Source: Dasypus novemcinctus (taxonomy: Eukaryota; Chordata; Mammalia; Cingulata; Dasypodidae). From it: 64,000 bases of DNA. Of the stretch, positions 37,129 through 49,059 are shown in pieces. The notes under the pieces are model-generated. The model did not search any database. It was not told the DNA's origin and was given only the letters and a program-made list of their open reading frames with translations. The stretch is taken from positions 12,098,029 to 12,162,028 of the forward strand of contig NC_080702.1 of assembly GCF_030445035.2 (NCBI RefSeq), read 5' to 3'. Position 1 is the first letter of the stretch. Each line of letters starts with the position of its first letter. A program made the position numbers and the translations under genes.

Positions 37129-38031
37129 ATGACCTCCAAGGATTTGGCAATAGGAATGATCTTCTTATTACAAACCGTATTTGGAATGCTGGGGAATTTC
37201 TCACTTTTTTGCCATTATATCTTCCTTTCCTTCACTGGGTGCAGATTAAGGTCCACAGATTTGATTGTCAAGCACCTGTTAGTAGCCAATTCCTTGGTCC
37301 TTCTCTGTAAAGGAATACCACAAACAACAGCAGCATTTGGTTTGAAAGATGTGTTCAATGATTTTGTATGCAAAGTTGTTTTGTATCTTCACAGAGTGGG
37401 AAGGGGGGTGTCCATTGGAACCACCTGTCTCTTGAGTATTTTCCAGGCCATCATGATCAGTCCCAGGAATGCCCGGTGGGCAGAGTTGAAATTTAAAGCC
37501 CCAAAGTATACTGATTTTTCCCTTTTCCTGTGCTGGATCGTCTACATTGCAGTAAATATTATCTTTCCAGTGCATATGTCCGGCAGACAGAACACCAAAA
37601 ACATCACAAACCTTAAAAGTTTTGGATTCTGTGCTTCTGTACGTCATGACAAAATCTCAGACTCACTCTACGCAGTGTTGTTATCAGTCCCTGATGCTTT
37701 ATGTCTGGGGCTCATGCTCTGGGCCAGTGGCTCCATGGTTTGCATCTTGTACAGGCACAAGCAGAGGGTCCAATATATTCATAGGAACAATGTCTCCCTC
37801 AAATCCTCCCCTGAGTCCAGAGCTGCCCAAAACATTCTTTTACTGGTGAGCACTTTTGTAACTTTTTATACCGTCTCCTCCATATTTCATGTTTGTATCG
37901 CTCTTTTAAATAATCCTAGTTGGTGGCTGGTAGACACCGCTGCACTTCTTAATTCCTGTTTCCCAGCTCTCAGCCCCTTTGTGCTCATGTGTCGTGACCC
38001 CAGTGTTTTCAGGTTCCACTCTGCCAAGTAA
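37129..38031 (+). CDS. Vomeronasal type-1 receptor (V1R), intact
   Basis: Single-exon class A-like GPCR of 300 aa, expected in the plasma membrane of vomeronasal sensory neurons, where V1Rs detect pheromones and couple to Gi2. Seven hydrophobic segments lie at about 7-31, 44-66, 80-110, 128-148, 178-208, 232-258 and 266-288. V1R hallmarks: GNFSLFCHY in TM1, TGCRLRSTDLIVKHL at the first loop/TM2, LHRVGRGVSIGTTCLLS in TM3, SPRNARWAELK in loop 2, HDKISDSLY before TM5, SPESRAAQNILLLVSTF into TM6, and SPFVLMCRDPSV at the end of TM7. Cys81 and Cys168 can form the loop disulphide. Asn158 (NIT) is a glycosylation site in loop 2. The tail stops at RFHSAK, roughly ten residues shorter than I would expect. 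No frameshift. I cannot name the orthologue. Confidence 0.95.
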   Translation: MTSKDLAIGMIFLLQTVFGMLGNFSLFCHYIFLSFTGCRLRSTDLIVKHLLVANSLVLLCKGIPQTTAAFGLKDVFNDFVCKVVLYLHRVGRGVSIGTTCLLSIFQAIMISPRNARWAELKFKAPKYTDFSLFLCWIVYIAVNIIFPVHMSGRQNTKNITNLKSFGFCASVRHDKISDSLYAVLLSVPDALCLGLMLWASGSMVCILYRHKQRVQYIHRNNVSLKSSPESRAAQNILLLVSTFVTFYTVSSIFHVCIALLNNPSWWLVDTAALLNSCFPALSPFVLMCRDPSVFRFHSAK

Positions 38032-39842
38032 GACGTACAAAATTCCCCATCTTTTCAGAAATATGTAAATGTACGTTTCTGCAAGATGTTCAGTTATGAT
38101 TTATACATCTCCTAGTTTATCATAAGAACTGTTATGAAAAGTCACACTTCAAGTGCAGGGAAAAGACAACCTAACCTGCCTTTGCCACAAGAATAAACAA
38201 ATGATAACAACAATTGAAAATGAAATATTATGCAATTACTACGTAAGTATGTCTTCGAGTATGTAAGTTTCTACCTGATATAGTATATTTTTCCAAAAAT
38301 TCACTACATATCAAATTGTTGCACAAGTTACATAATAAAGGAAGAGAGTGTGTGTGTGTTGGGGGGGGGGGGGGATTCAAAATACCTAAAAGAAAATATC
38401 CGCATGGAATAATGAAGAAGTAGGGTGTGAAAATGGAATCTGTATTTCAGATTCAGAATCAGAGAATATGATCGTTGTGGGCAAGTTATGATTTTGGTAT
38501 CTAATGTAATTAGATAAATGGCAGTCATTTGAAATATGATGCTGAGAAGAGAGATTGGCATATATAAAATATTATAGTGTAGAAATGTTCATATAGAACT
38601 GAAATAGATCAAACAAGAATGTGAAAAATATGTTTTTGCTGTTTTTTGGAGAGATCAGATGAGTTTGAGAATATGAAAAAATCTGGGTAACTGGTAAAAA
38701 ATTTCATGGATTTTTGAACTGTAGATGGAAATTTGTGTGTCTTGGGGTGTTTTATTTGATATTATGAGAACATTTCTATTGGGCATTTTGGCAACAAAAA
38801 TTTTGAGAAGAGCACTCTCATTTCTTTAAGTTAAAGGACATAAGATTTTCACTGAGCCTTTCATTAACCTTGGAGCAGTAGAAGAATAGCCATTTGAAAG
38901 AAGAAAAGCATATATCCATTTTTGGTTTATAATGTGGAGTTTATAACTTATTGGATTCTGAATTATCATAATGATGTTTCCTCAACTTTAAGAAACATTT
39001 TCTTATATCTCTCTCTCTGTAGTTACATGTAAAGCAGATGTAAAGTGGTAAAATCAAAAAAATTTTAAACAGCAGCATCAGTTTGTTGTACATTGAATGT
39101 TATGCCAAAATATAAAGAAACACATTTTAGCTCCCCCAAAACATATATATATTTACATATATACATATATTAACATTTTCATGTACATATATATGTGCAT
39201 ATATATAAAACGAGACTATGTTTGATATGAAATAATATTGGAAAAGTATAAATTGAGAAATTAAAATAACAGCAACTTTTGTTTAACTGTAAAGCATATT
39301 TAAACTGATGATTTATATCACCAGGCTTGTTACTTTATTTGTTAAAATTATAACTATGTTTAAGTATATATACTGAAATAGTTAATTAGCTGAATTAATG
39401 AGAAACTGTTTTAATTGAATAAAATGATAATATGAAATGTAATGAAAATGAGGTTAAAAACTATTCTATTGTAATTATATATTAGTGATATCTCTTTAAA
39501 AATATCCTATTTAATATATGCAAATATTGTTTGATATTAATAGGAGCAATAATATACTTAGGAGTAATATAATGATGCCTGTATTTGAGAGTGTATGTCC
39601 AAATTTGTTGCGTGCTCTTCATTACATCACACTTAGTTTACTTCCTTGTTCTTTGTATCTTCTGCTTATTTGGTGTTTAAAATTCCACATTTTGCCTTTT
39701 TTCTTTGGAGGTTGCAAACTCAGTATCTCTTAGTTTATAACCTAGAAATTAAAGTATACTTTAAAAATTAACCACAGGGTAAAGTTACCCAATATGTTCA
39801 ACTGCCTTCCTGCAAATATAAAGACAATGCAACTCTAATCTA
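38032..39842. other. AT-rich intergenic DNA downstream of V1R
   Basis: No coding frame or transposon recognised. An AATAAA at 38192-38197 is a possible polyadenylation signal for the receptor transcript. A (TG)n/G14 tract lies at 38348-38374 and a TA-rich microsatellite-like patch at 39145-39210. Confidence 0.5.
38348..38374 (+). repeat. (TG)n followed by a G14 run
   Basis: A short TG dinucleotide run followed by 14 consecutive G at 38361-38374. Simple-sequence DNA, probably length-variable. Confidence 0.85.
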
Positions 39843-42149
39843 CAGATATAACTTGTTTTATTGTACTTTGCTTTATTGCATTTTGCAGATGTGCAATTTT
39901 TTACAAATTGAAGGTTAGTGGCAACCCTGCTTTGGGCAAGTCTGTCAGCACCATTTTTCCAGAAGCTTGTACTTGTTTCTTTCTCTATGTCATATTATGC
40001 TAATTATACTAATATTTCAAATATTTATTTTATTATTATATCTTTTAGGTTATCTGAGATTTTTGGTGCTATTGTTATAATTGTTTGGGGGAGCAACATG
40101 ACCACATAAGATGGCAAACTTAATAAATGCATGTGATCTGACTGCTCCACTAAGCAATCATTCCCCCATCTCTCTCCCCTTCCTCAGGCCTTCCTATTCC
40201 CTGAGACACAACTTTATTGAAATCAAGCCAATTAGTAACCCTAAAATGACCTCTATGTGGTCAAATGAAGAGATGCACATCTCTTACTTTAAATCAAACC
40301 TTGAAATTATTAAGCTTATTAAGGAAGGCATGTTGAAAGTTAAGATAGGCCAAAAATGTGGACTCTTGTGCCAACAGTTAGCCAAGTTGTGAAAGTAAAT
40401 GAAATGTTTTGGAAGGAAATTAAAAGTGCCACTTCAATAGGCACACAAATGATAAGAAAACATAAAACCCATATTGCTGATGTAGAGAAAACCGTAGTGA
40501 TCAAACCAACACAACATTCCATTGAAGCCAAAATCTAATCTGGAGCAAGGCCCAGCTCTCTGTAATTCTATGAAGGCTGAAAGGAATACAGAAGATGAAA
40601 AAGGAAAACTAAGGTAGCATAGGTGACTGCATGAGATCTAAGGAAATAACTCACTTCCAAAGCATAAAAGTGCAATATGAAGCAGCAAGTGCTGAGATAA
40701 ATGCTGAAGCAAGTTATCTAGAAGATTCAGCTAAGTGCAGATTGAAGGATTTTTTATGTGGAGAAAACAACCTTCTATTGGAAGAATTGACATCTAGGAC
40801 TTTCATAACTGAAAAGAGAAGTCAATTTGATTTGACTTCAGTGCTTGGAAGCACGGGCTGACTCTAATATTAGGGGAAAATACAGCTGCTGACTTTAAGT
40901 TGAAGCCAGTGCTCACTTACCACACTGAAAATTAGGACCCTTAAGAATTATGCTAAAATGGAATAACAAAGCCTGGCTGACAGCAAATCTGTTAACAACA
41001 CAGTTTGCTGAATATTTTAAGCCCATTGTTGAGACCTACTGCTCAGAATCAATAATACCATTCTAAATATCACAGTTCATTGACAACACACCTGTTCACC
41101 CAAAAGCACTGATGAGTATGTACAATGAAATTCATGACTTTGCCACAACATCCATTTGCAGTGCATGTATCAAGGAGTTAATTTTGACTTTCAAGTCTTA
41201 TTCTTGAAGAATAATAAGGTTTTGTAAGACATAACTGCCTTAGATGGTGATTCCTCATATGGATCTGGAAAAGTAAATTGAAAGCCTTCTGGAAAGGATT
41301 ACTTTTTTTGATACTCTGAAGAACAAACATGGTTCATGGTAGGATATCAAAATATCAACATCAAAAGATGTTTGAAGAAAGGCAAGTCCAACCCTCTTGG
41401 ATGACTTTGAGGCATTGAAGATGTCAGTGAAGGACATCTCAGCATATGTGAAAATAGCAAGATAACTAGAATTAAATGTGGAACCTGAAGAAGTAACTGA
41501 ATTGTTGCAATCTCATATCAAAACGTGAATAGATAAGGAGTTGTTTTTTTATGTATGAGGAAAGAAAGAGGTTTCTTGAGATGGAATTTTCTGGTGAAGA
41601 TCCTGTGAACATCGTCAAAATGACAAGAAGAGATTTAGAACATTACACCAACTTCATTGATAAAGTAGCAACAGGCTTTGAAAGGATTGATTTCAATTTT
41701 GAAATAATGTCTACTGTGTATCAAATGCTATCAGAAAGCATGGCATACTACAGAGAAATCTGTTGTGAAATAGTCAATCAATGCAACAAAATTAATTATT
41801 GTCTTATTTTAAGAAATTGTTACAGCCAATCCAAACTTCAGCAACCTCCACTGTTACCATTCAGCAGCCATTTACATATAGGAAAGACCTTCTACCAGGA
41901 AAAAGGTAATGACTTGTTGAAGGATCAGAAGATGATAAGCATTTTATTTTAGCAATAAAGAGTTTTTAAATGAACCTATGTACATTTTTTTAGATGTAAT
42001 GCTATTACACACTTCATAGACCAAGGTACAGCATAAACATAGCTTATAATCACTGGGTAACCAAAAATTTTGTTTAATCTCTGTATTGTGATATTTATTT
42101 TATTGTGGTTGTCTGGCATCAAACCTACAAAATCACTAAGTTATGTCTG
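39843..42149 (+). mobile_element. Tigger1-type (pogo) DNA transposon fossil
   Basis: About 2.3 kb, close to the roughly 2.4 kb of full-length Tigger1. The left terminal repeat starts CAGATATAACTTGTTTTATT after a TA (39841-39842). The right end reads ...TTATGTCTG at 42149, the decayed complement. The internal text follows the Tigger1 transposase from start to end. Only small indels, many stops. DNA transposons of this type died out early in placental mammals, so this copy is ancient and probably shared with other mammals. Confidence 0.88.
40246..41953 (+). pseudogene. Tigger1 transposase remnant
   Basis: The start ATG at 40246 opens a CENP-B-like helix-turn-helix region (LEIIKLIKEGMLKVKIGQKC). 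It continues after frame changes at 40356-40538 (VSQVVKVNEMFWKEIKSAT), then 40631-40861 (VQYEAASAEINAEASYLED). The DDE region (about 41000-41280) is broken. The C-terminal part reads at 41551-41952 (FLEMEFSGEDPVNIVKMT). The transposase would cut and paste the element between its terminal repeats. Dead. Confidence 0.85.
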
Positions 42150-42257
42150 TCATAATGTTCTACCAGCCTTTTACGTTGCTTTTATGTATTTAGGACTATT
42201 TATAAGATGTATGTATTGATATTACATGGAGAACTTCCAAATCCTGAGCAAACTACT

Positions 42258-42800
42258 TGTATTAGTCTGCCAATGCAGTGTCAATGCAAAGTACCAGAAA
42301 TCTTTTGGTTTTTATAAAAGGTATTTTATTTGAGTTAAAAACTTATTGTTACAAGGCCCTAAAGAGTTCAGCTCAAGTTGCTTTCCCACCAGAGTCAGTT
42401 GCCAAATGTTGAAGCAAGCTGGCCAGTGATCTCTGCGTGGGTTCAGCCTTCCCCTCTGTTCTTCCTCTCTCTCAGCTGCAGGCTGGCATAAGGCGTGTCT
42501 CTCAGGGCTTCCTCTCTCTCCCAACATAGAGCTCATTTATTTCTGGGCCTTCTGTATCAATTTCAGCTGTATGGTTCTGTTTCCAAGGTCAGCTGCAAAC
42601 TACCAGACAAATGACTTATCTCTCCCTGGGACCCCAGGATAAACTTTGTCAGAGCTCTCTCTCTTCCCAACATTTCTTCTTGAGCGTCAATTTATATTGG
42701 TCCACCAAGAGTCAGGGAGTCAACCTGAGTCAAGTGTTACTCACATAGTAGAATCAAAGCCCTACTCTTAAGAGGTAATTTAATTAAGGACCCCTCAAAT
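42258..42800 (-). mobile_element. MaLR/MLT1-like LTR, reverse orientation
   Basis: The reverse strand ends ...ggcagactaatac (42258-42270 region), the usual 3' end of MLT1-type LTRs, preceded by an AATAAA (reverse of 42325-42335) and a GC-richer middle with 'gagagagagg' runs. The left boundary is clearer than the right. No internal retroviral genes. Frame 42536-42312 is chance. Confidence 0.55.
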
Positions 42801-42849
42801 GAATTTAATATTATCAAATGAATTTAATAATCAAAGGGCAACACACCCA

Positions 42850-44260
42850 GAAGAATAGAATAGTTTACAAACATAATATTTCTCATTTTGGGATTCACAG
42901 AAATAATTGCAAACTGTAACACCACCCAAACCAGAATACTGATATGCTCTAGTATCATTTTATGTTTCCTCCGTGCCACTATCCACACTGGAAACACTAG
43001 TCTGACAGCTATTACCACTGAGCAGTTCCTTCTGTTTTTTACTTTATATAAATGGAATCATTTAGCACTAATGTTTTTGTACGTTGAATTTCCATTCCTT
43101 ATGTTTTTTGTGACAAAATGTACTGCTACAAGTTCTTGTGGATCATTCATTAGGATTGTTGTATAAAATTCCATTGTATCATTATCAAATATTTAATATA
43201 ATAATTCCATTGCTTATGTGCATGTGAATAATTTTCATTATGGAGCTAGGATCATTAGTGTAGGTATTCAAATGGCAGAATTTGTGTTTTGGTGAAATGT
43301 ATGAGTTTTTGTAACCTCTATGTGTTTACTGAAATTATTCATCATCTTTACATCCATTCTGACATAGATGATGATGCCAAACTGTTTTCCTATATTTCTG
43401 TAGCAATTTTCACACCCACCTTAAGTGGATGAGATTTCTTATTTATCTACATCATTATCCACATTTGATTATTTTTGTCATTTTCATTTTAGCCTTCTGG
43501 TTGTTGTGTCATGCTACAAGTTAATGGTTTACTAAAGAAGTTGAACATATTTTCACATGTTTATCAGCCCCTTGCTGACTCTTTCTGGGAAATGCCTGTT
43601 CATTTACTCTGTCCATTTTTTCTCAGTTGAATTTTCTTTCATTCTCTTTTCAGTTTGTAAACATTCTTTATGTACTCTGGAAACAAGTTCTTAACTTCTC
43701 TGTCCCCGATTCTCTTTCTCTCTCTCTGATAAGCTCTTAATTCTACTAAAATCTAATTTGCATTCACCCCTTTAAATTTTTTTCCTTTATGAATATTTTT
43801 CTTTTCTAATGCCATAATGCCATTGTTTTCTTATAAATATTTCATTATTAGTCTTTAAAATTTCAATCAGCCATTCATTAAGAATGGACTTTTTATGTGG
43901 TGGGAGTATGGATTGATGTTTTCCCAAAAACAACTATAAATACAGTTCATTCTGAAAATAAATCATAATTTGATTTCATTTGCTCTCACTTGCCATTGTG
44001 TCAAATAGGTTAACATCTCCCCATCCTTGGAGATGTTTATTCATACTATTTCTACCTATCATCTTATTTTTAGCAATCCCACTTTGTCACACCAGCAAGA
44101 TGGCACTTGGAGAAAAAAGTCTTCAAAATCTTTTTGGTCATAGGATTGATTTTTCCCATATTTTAATGTGAAAGTTGTCCCTATTAGGATATATTTCTCA
44201 GTGGGTATCTCAACTTTTTCACGTATGCATCAGCTTTATTTCAAAATAAATTTTTAATGA
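42850..44260 (-). mobile_element. Ancient L1 (L1M-like) ORF2 3' region
   Basis: The + strand shows the reverse complement of the ORF2 C-terminus in order: 'ataaatggaatcattt', 'gtataaaattccattgtatc', the 'tttgtcattttcatttta' loop and 'ttctttatgtactctgg'. Strongly decayed and AT-rich. Confidence 0.65.
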
Positions 44261-44416
44261 TTCTTGTAGTGCAAGCCAGCTTTCAAGATGTTATTAAATT
44301 ATTTCTCTGGGGCATAGGTCATATTAATTACCTGGTGATTGTAATATAGGTAAATCCTTCCACTGAGGAAAAACTAGGGCAAACTTCATGATAATGCAGT
44401 TAAAAATTGGGGGATT

Positions 44417-44821
44417 CTGGGAAGTGGACATGACTCAACTGACAGTGTCCATCTGCCATATAGAGGTTCCAGGGTTTAATTCCCTGGACCTCCTGACCCA
44501 TGTGGTAAGCCGGCCCATGCATGGTGCTGCTGTGTGCAAGGAGTGCTGTGCCATGTAGGGGCGCCCCAGGGTTGGGGTGCCCCATGCGCAAGGAGTGCAC
44601 CCCATGGGGAGAGCCACCCCACGTGAAAAAAACACAGCCCACCCAGGAGTGTTGCTGCATGGAGAACTGATGCAGCAAGATGACTCAACAAGAAAGAGAT
44701 GCAGTTTCCCAGTGCCCCTGAATTAATATAAGTGGATGCAGAAAACACACAGTGAATGGACACAGAGAGCAGAAAACGGAGTCAAGGGGAGAGAAAGAAA
44801 GAAAATAAATCTTTAAAAAAC
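44417..44821 (+). mobile_element. Old DAS-type SINE
   Basis: A recognisable but diverged SINE: head gggaagtggacatgactc, B-box-like 'gggtttaattccc' near 44472-44484, body with 'aaggagtgc' blocks, and tail aaataaatctttaaaaaa. Flanks aaaaattgggggatt (44402-44416) and aaaattgagggagtc (44822-44836) look like a decayed target duplication. Frames at 44400-44763 are shadows. Confidence 0.85.
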
Positions 44822-44836
44822 AAAATTGAGGGAGTC

Positions 44837-46030
44837 ATATGCCCAAGTCCCTCACTTATAGCACAAATCTATTATTTGTGCAGCGTATACCTGAGTTCCT
44901 TTGTATTAACATCATGGAACTTGCAGGGGGAAAGAGTGAGCAAGAGAATAATATTAACATGAAGATATTGTTGCCACTTCTGCAAGGAAAAATAAAGCCT
45001 TTTGTTTCAGATCCAGAATCCTCATGCCTTCTGCCAGCATCCATGAAACCGACTGTCTAGTTTGTTAGCTTGCAAATAGGGTTGAATATAAAATCATACA
45101 TATTCTTTGATAATGTCTGTGATGAAGATATAATGCTGACAGAAACCTAATATCTGGAAGAGCAAAGGACAAGGACACTTTGTGGTTATGGTGTGAGAAG
45201 CCTCCCTTGAACTAATAGAAAATTCTCTAACCCAATGTTGGGTGAGGTGGAGCGAAGGGCCCTGCACATTTAATGGGGAAACTGTGGGAAAGGCAGGATT
45301 GAAAGAGGTAGCTACATGTGCTTTGTTTACTGTCTACTCTCCTTCTGCAGCAGGAGGAACCATCAAGAAATTTTGTTCATTCTCTTCTTGGCAGGAGAAA
45401 GGTCAAGCAGTCCCCAAAACTGATGGTTAAGGTAAATCAAAATAATGATTTGAGGTCATGTGGGTGATCTGCGAATAGTCACTAGCTCGCTAGGCATGAA
45501 AAGGGAATGCGTCTTGCTCACTCTGACACTTTGTGTCCCTTGATGTCTTCCTCCACCTGCAACCCGACCTCCAAATCTTTAAGGAAAAGTTGAATTTGTG
45601 TGGGATTTGAGGGAGAGAAGGGTTTAGAACTTTTATAGTCCTTTTGGATACTCGTGCCAAATTTGTCATCTTTTATCAAAGACCCAGGGGAGGGATGTTA
45701 CGTGCAGAGGGTGTTAATCATGGCTAGGGATGTGGAATTGAGCATGGCTGCAAGCAGTCAGAAAGAAAGATGCCCCGAAACCTTGGTATTCTCCAGGTGC
45801 TGCAAGGCACAAGACTTTAAGATGAGAATTCTAAGAAAAAGGAGAGAAATAGGAAAAATCTCCTCATCCTGGCGCTATTCCCCCATGGTTGCCTCATTTG
45901 GCTCCTTAAGATCTCCAAGCTCCTGCCTGGGGGATACACTAATCTTGCTGCAGCCTTTGACTCATGCTGGTGTTAAACTCTTTCATCTGTGTTCATGTAA
46001 TAAAAATTAATAAAATAAAATAAAATAAAA
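44837..46030 (+). other. Unclassified segment with A-rich tail
   Basis: 44837-45430 shows no repeat or gene that I recognise. From about 45430 to 46030 the composition is higher in GC and ends in an (AATAAA/AAAAT)n tail at 46000-46030, as a retroposed RNA would. I do not recognise the source. It has no convincing open frame: 118 aa at 45654-46010 has no family features. Confidence 0.35.
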
Positions 46031-46617
46031 ACACCCAAACTCAACTGGTAGGGTTTTCACAAGGTGCACAATGAGGGAACAGAATTTATCTGATGATATA
46101 GATGGGGTCTTATGAGATAATTCAACATCCAGTTTACTTTTTTTCATGAGAATCGATTTTTGGAATTAATGTATTATATACTTTACTTCCCTGTCCCATA
46201 ATGCCGCAGGGGATTATCCTAATTGTGGCAAGTTGCCAGTAGAGAAGTATTGATGAGATAAACTCCCCTATCATTTGCTCTCAGTGGGCAGGTAAGAATG
46301 AAGCATGTGCACCTCTAGCTTGTGATTACAACTTTTCAATCTGTAGATGATGTTCTATTTGTTGGAAAGTCAGAAGCTTCAGTCCCAATAGCCCTGCAGT
46401 AGACATTATCTTATGATCTCCAGGGAGGGGGAAAAAAAGAAAATAAGAACAAAACAAAGAAATCCAGAAACCTGACTCCTAGTTAAATATTATTGAATGT
46501 ATTTAGGAGGATTTACACTACTCAATTCTTCAAGGAAAATTGTGACAGTATTTTGTCATTTGCAGCTGCTGGCAAATGGAGGCAGCCTTTAACTAGAGAT
46601 ATCCCTTGTAGCTATTT
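46031..46617. other. Unassigned AT-rich DNA
   Basis: Nothing recognisable. It ends at the poly(T) that marks the 3' end of L1-D. Confidence 0.5.
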
Positions 46618-48878
46618 CTTTTTTTTTTTTTTTGAGTTTTTTTTTTATCAAATTCTACTCAATTTATTCATTTTTAAAAAAATATTACATTAAAAAAATA
46701 TGAGGACTCCATTCACCCCTACCACCCCCACCGCACCACTCCCCCCACAGTAACACTCTCCCCCATCATCATGACATATCCATTGCATCTGATGAGTACA
46801 TCTCTGGGCATCGTTGCACCCCATGGCCTGTGGTCCACACCATAGCCCACACTCTCCCACGTTCCATCCAGTGGACCATGGGAGGACAAACAATGTCCAG
46901 CAGTTGTCCCTGGAGCACCACCCAGGACAACTCCAAGTCCTGAATATGCCTCCATATCTAATCTCTTCCTCCCATTCTCCACACCCAGCAGCGACCATGG
47001 CCACTTTCTCCACACCAATGCCACATTTTCTCGATTATTAACCACAATAGTTCATGAATAGAATATCATTAAGTCCACTCTATTACTTAATATATTCCTC
47101 CTTCCTGTGGACCTTGGCTTGGTTGTGTCCATTCCACATCTATGTCAAGAGGGGGCTTAGATTCCACATGGATACTGGATGCAGTCCTCCTGCTTTCAGT
47201 TGTAGGCACTCTAGTCTCCATGGTGTGGTGATTGACATTCTTCAACTCCATGCTAGCTGAGTGGCGTAAGTCCAATAAATCAGAGTGTAGAAGCTGAAGT
47301 CTGTTGAGGCTCAGGGCCTAGCTATCATATTGTCAGTTCAGAGATTCAAATCCCCTAGATATATCTTAAACCCCAGCACCAACTACAATTCCAGTAAAGT
47401 AGCATAAAAGGCTTGTGAAAAGAGATCCCATCTGAGTCCAGATCCATCACGCAGAAACACCAGCTCCAAAGAAGGGCCAACTGACATGGCAGTGAACCCG
47501 ATCTGCCATGAACATAGAACCTGTGGGTCTCTTTAGCCCTCAAAAGGACCAATACTTGCGGTTGTATCTACTTTATCATCTCTGAGACTCTGCTCAGGTG
47601 TGCATAAGGGCAATCCTTCTGACAACCTTCATACTCTTTTTTAGAGACTCATAGCCATATAAACTCATTTGTCCTTTCCATTTCCCCCTTACCTTAGGTC
47701 AAACAGCATTTTTAATTCTTGTTATTATATGCAGACAGGGATATTCTGCTGGTCCGCGTTGAACCTTTAATTCAAGGTCATTTTCTAGTTACATCATCAG
47801 CTGGTACTTGGTAGTGATCCCTTGGTGCCAGAGAGGCTCATCCCCGGGTGTCCTGTACCACGCTGGGGGGAAGGCATTGCATTTACATGCTGAGTTTGGC
47901 TTCGAGACTGGCCACATTTGAGTAACACGGAGGCTGTCAGGAGGGAACTCTTAGGCACAGTGCTGCTCTAGGCCTTGTTCTTATTTCAGGTGTATAGGCT
48001 CACAAGCATAGTCATTAGTATCAGGGGCTCACTGTTGGACCCTCATTCCTTCCTGGTCCTTACCGTTGCACCTGGGGGACTGCTGCTACTCTGTGAGAGA
48101 CCACGGCAGAGCCCCCCCACCCAGCCAGGAATCCAGTACCCCCCCAGCTGTTGTTTTTAATTGTTTCCACTATGAGTATATCCAAACATTTCCATGCAAC
48201 CTGGACACATGCCCTGTATAACTCCCTGTCAACCAAATATCGCCTGTCAATAACATCCCATACCAGTATTCCTCCGCTGCCACTGTTGAACCACTCTGTG
48301 ATCCAAAACTTCCTGAAATGTGAAGCCCAATATAATGTCAGGTTCCCTTACTAATAAAATGGAATATAGCGATGAGTTTAAAGGTTAGATATAGAAAACA
48401 TATTTGCGGCCACCCCTCGGGCTGAAGTGTGGTTTGCTGACCTGGCGGGGGGCGGCGGCCGCGGTAGGCCTATTCCAAACTGCTGCCCCCATAATAGGGT
48501 GGTTGGTCGGGCCCACCGCCACCCCTGAAGGAAGCTCGGCATGGGCACAGAGTGCCCTCGGGTCTCCCCTTCTCGGCAGCCATGCTTCCGCGGCCGCCCC
48601 TCCTCCCGGATGGCGCCACACGATGCCTTATGGGGCAGCACCCTTCTTCTTCTTTCTCTCTGCGTAGGCGCAGGGCGGAAGATTCCAGTCCGCCTTTTCC
48701 CCTCCCCCCGACAGCAGCAACAGCCAGGTGTGGGCGGGAAACTCAAGTCTGCCCTCTACCCCAGCAACAGCAGCCACCAATCCCTAAACCCTGCCACTTC
48801 CCCCAGCAACAGCAACAGCCAATCCCTAACCACCATCCCTCCCCCTTCCAGTACCTCCCACTGACCTTTCTCCGGCAA

Positions 48879-48955
48879 CCAATCAGAACAGGGCGTGGCT
48901 TCGACCAATCAGCCTTCCCCAGCCCCTATAAAACTGTTGCCTCTCCCTCAATAAA
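48879..48955 (+). promoter_or_regulatory. Solo LTR core promoter and polyadenylation signal
   Basis: CCAAT at 48879-48883 and 48905-48909, GGGCGTGG at 48891-48898, TATAAAA at 48927-48933, AATAAA at 48950-48955. Order and spacing are those of a complete RNA polymerase II promoter. Expected transcription start is near 48957-48962, firing toward the inner part of L1-D, antisense to that element. Confidence 0.75.
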
Positions 48956-49059
48956 GTTGGACTTGTGTGTTTACCTTGTCTCCGTGGTAGTTCTTCTGCT
49001 GTGCGCCCTCCAGTCCTGAGAGCCCCCAACAAGGGCCTGGCCTCCCTTGTCCCCAGTTC

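Noticed and set aside
37279..37647. 122-aa antisense frame in the V1R gene
   Set aside because: Shadow of the receptor coding strand, with no family features.
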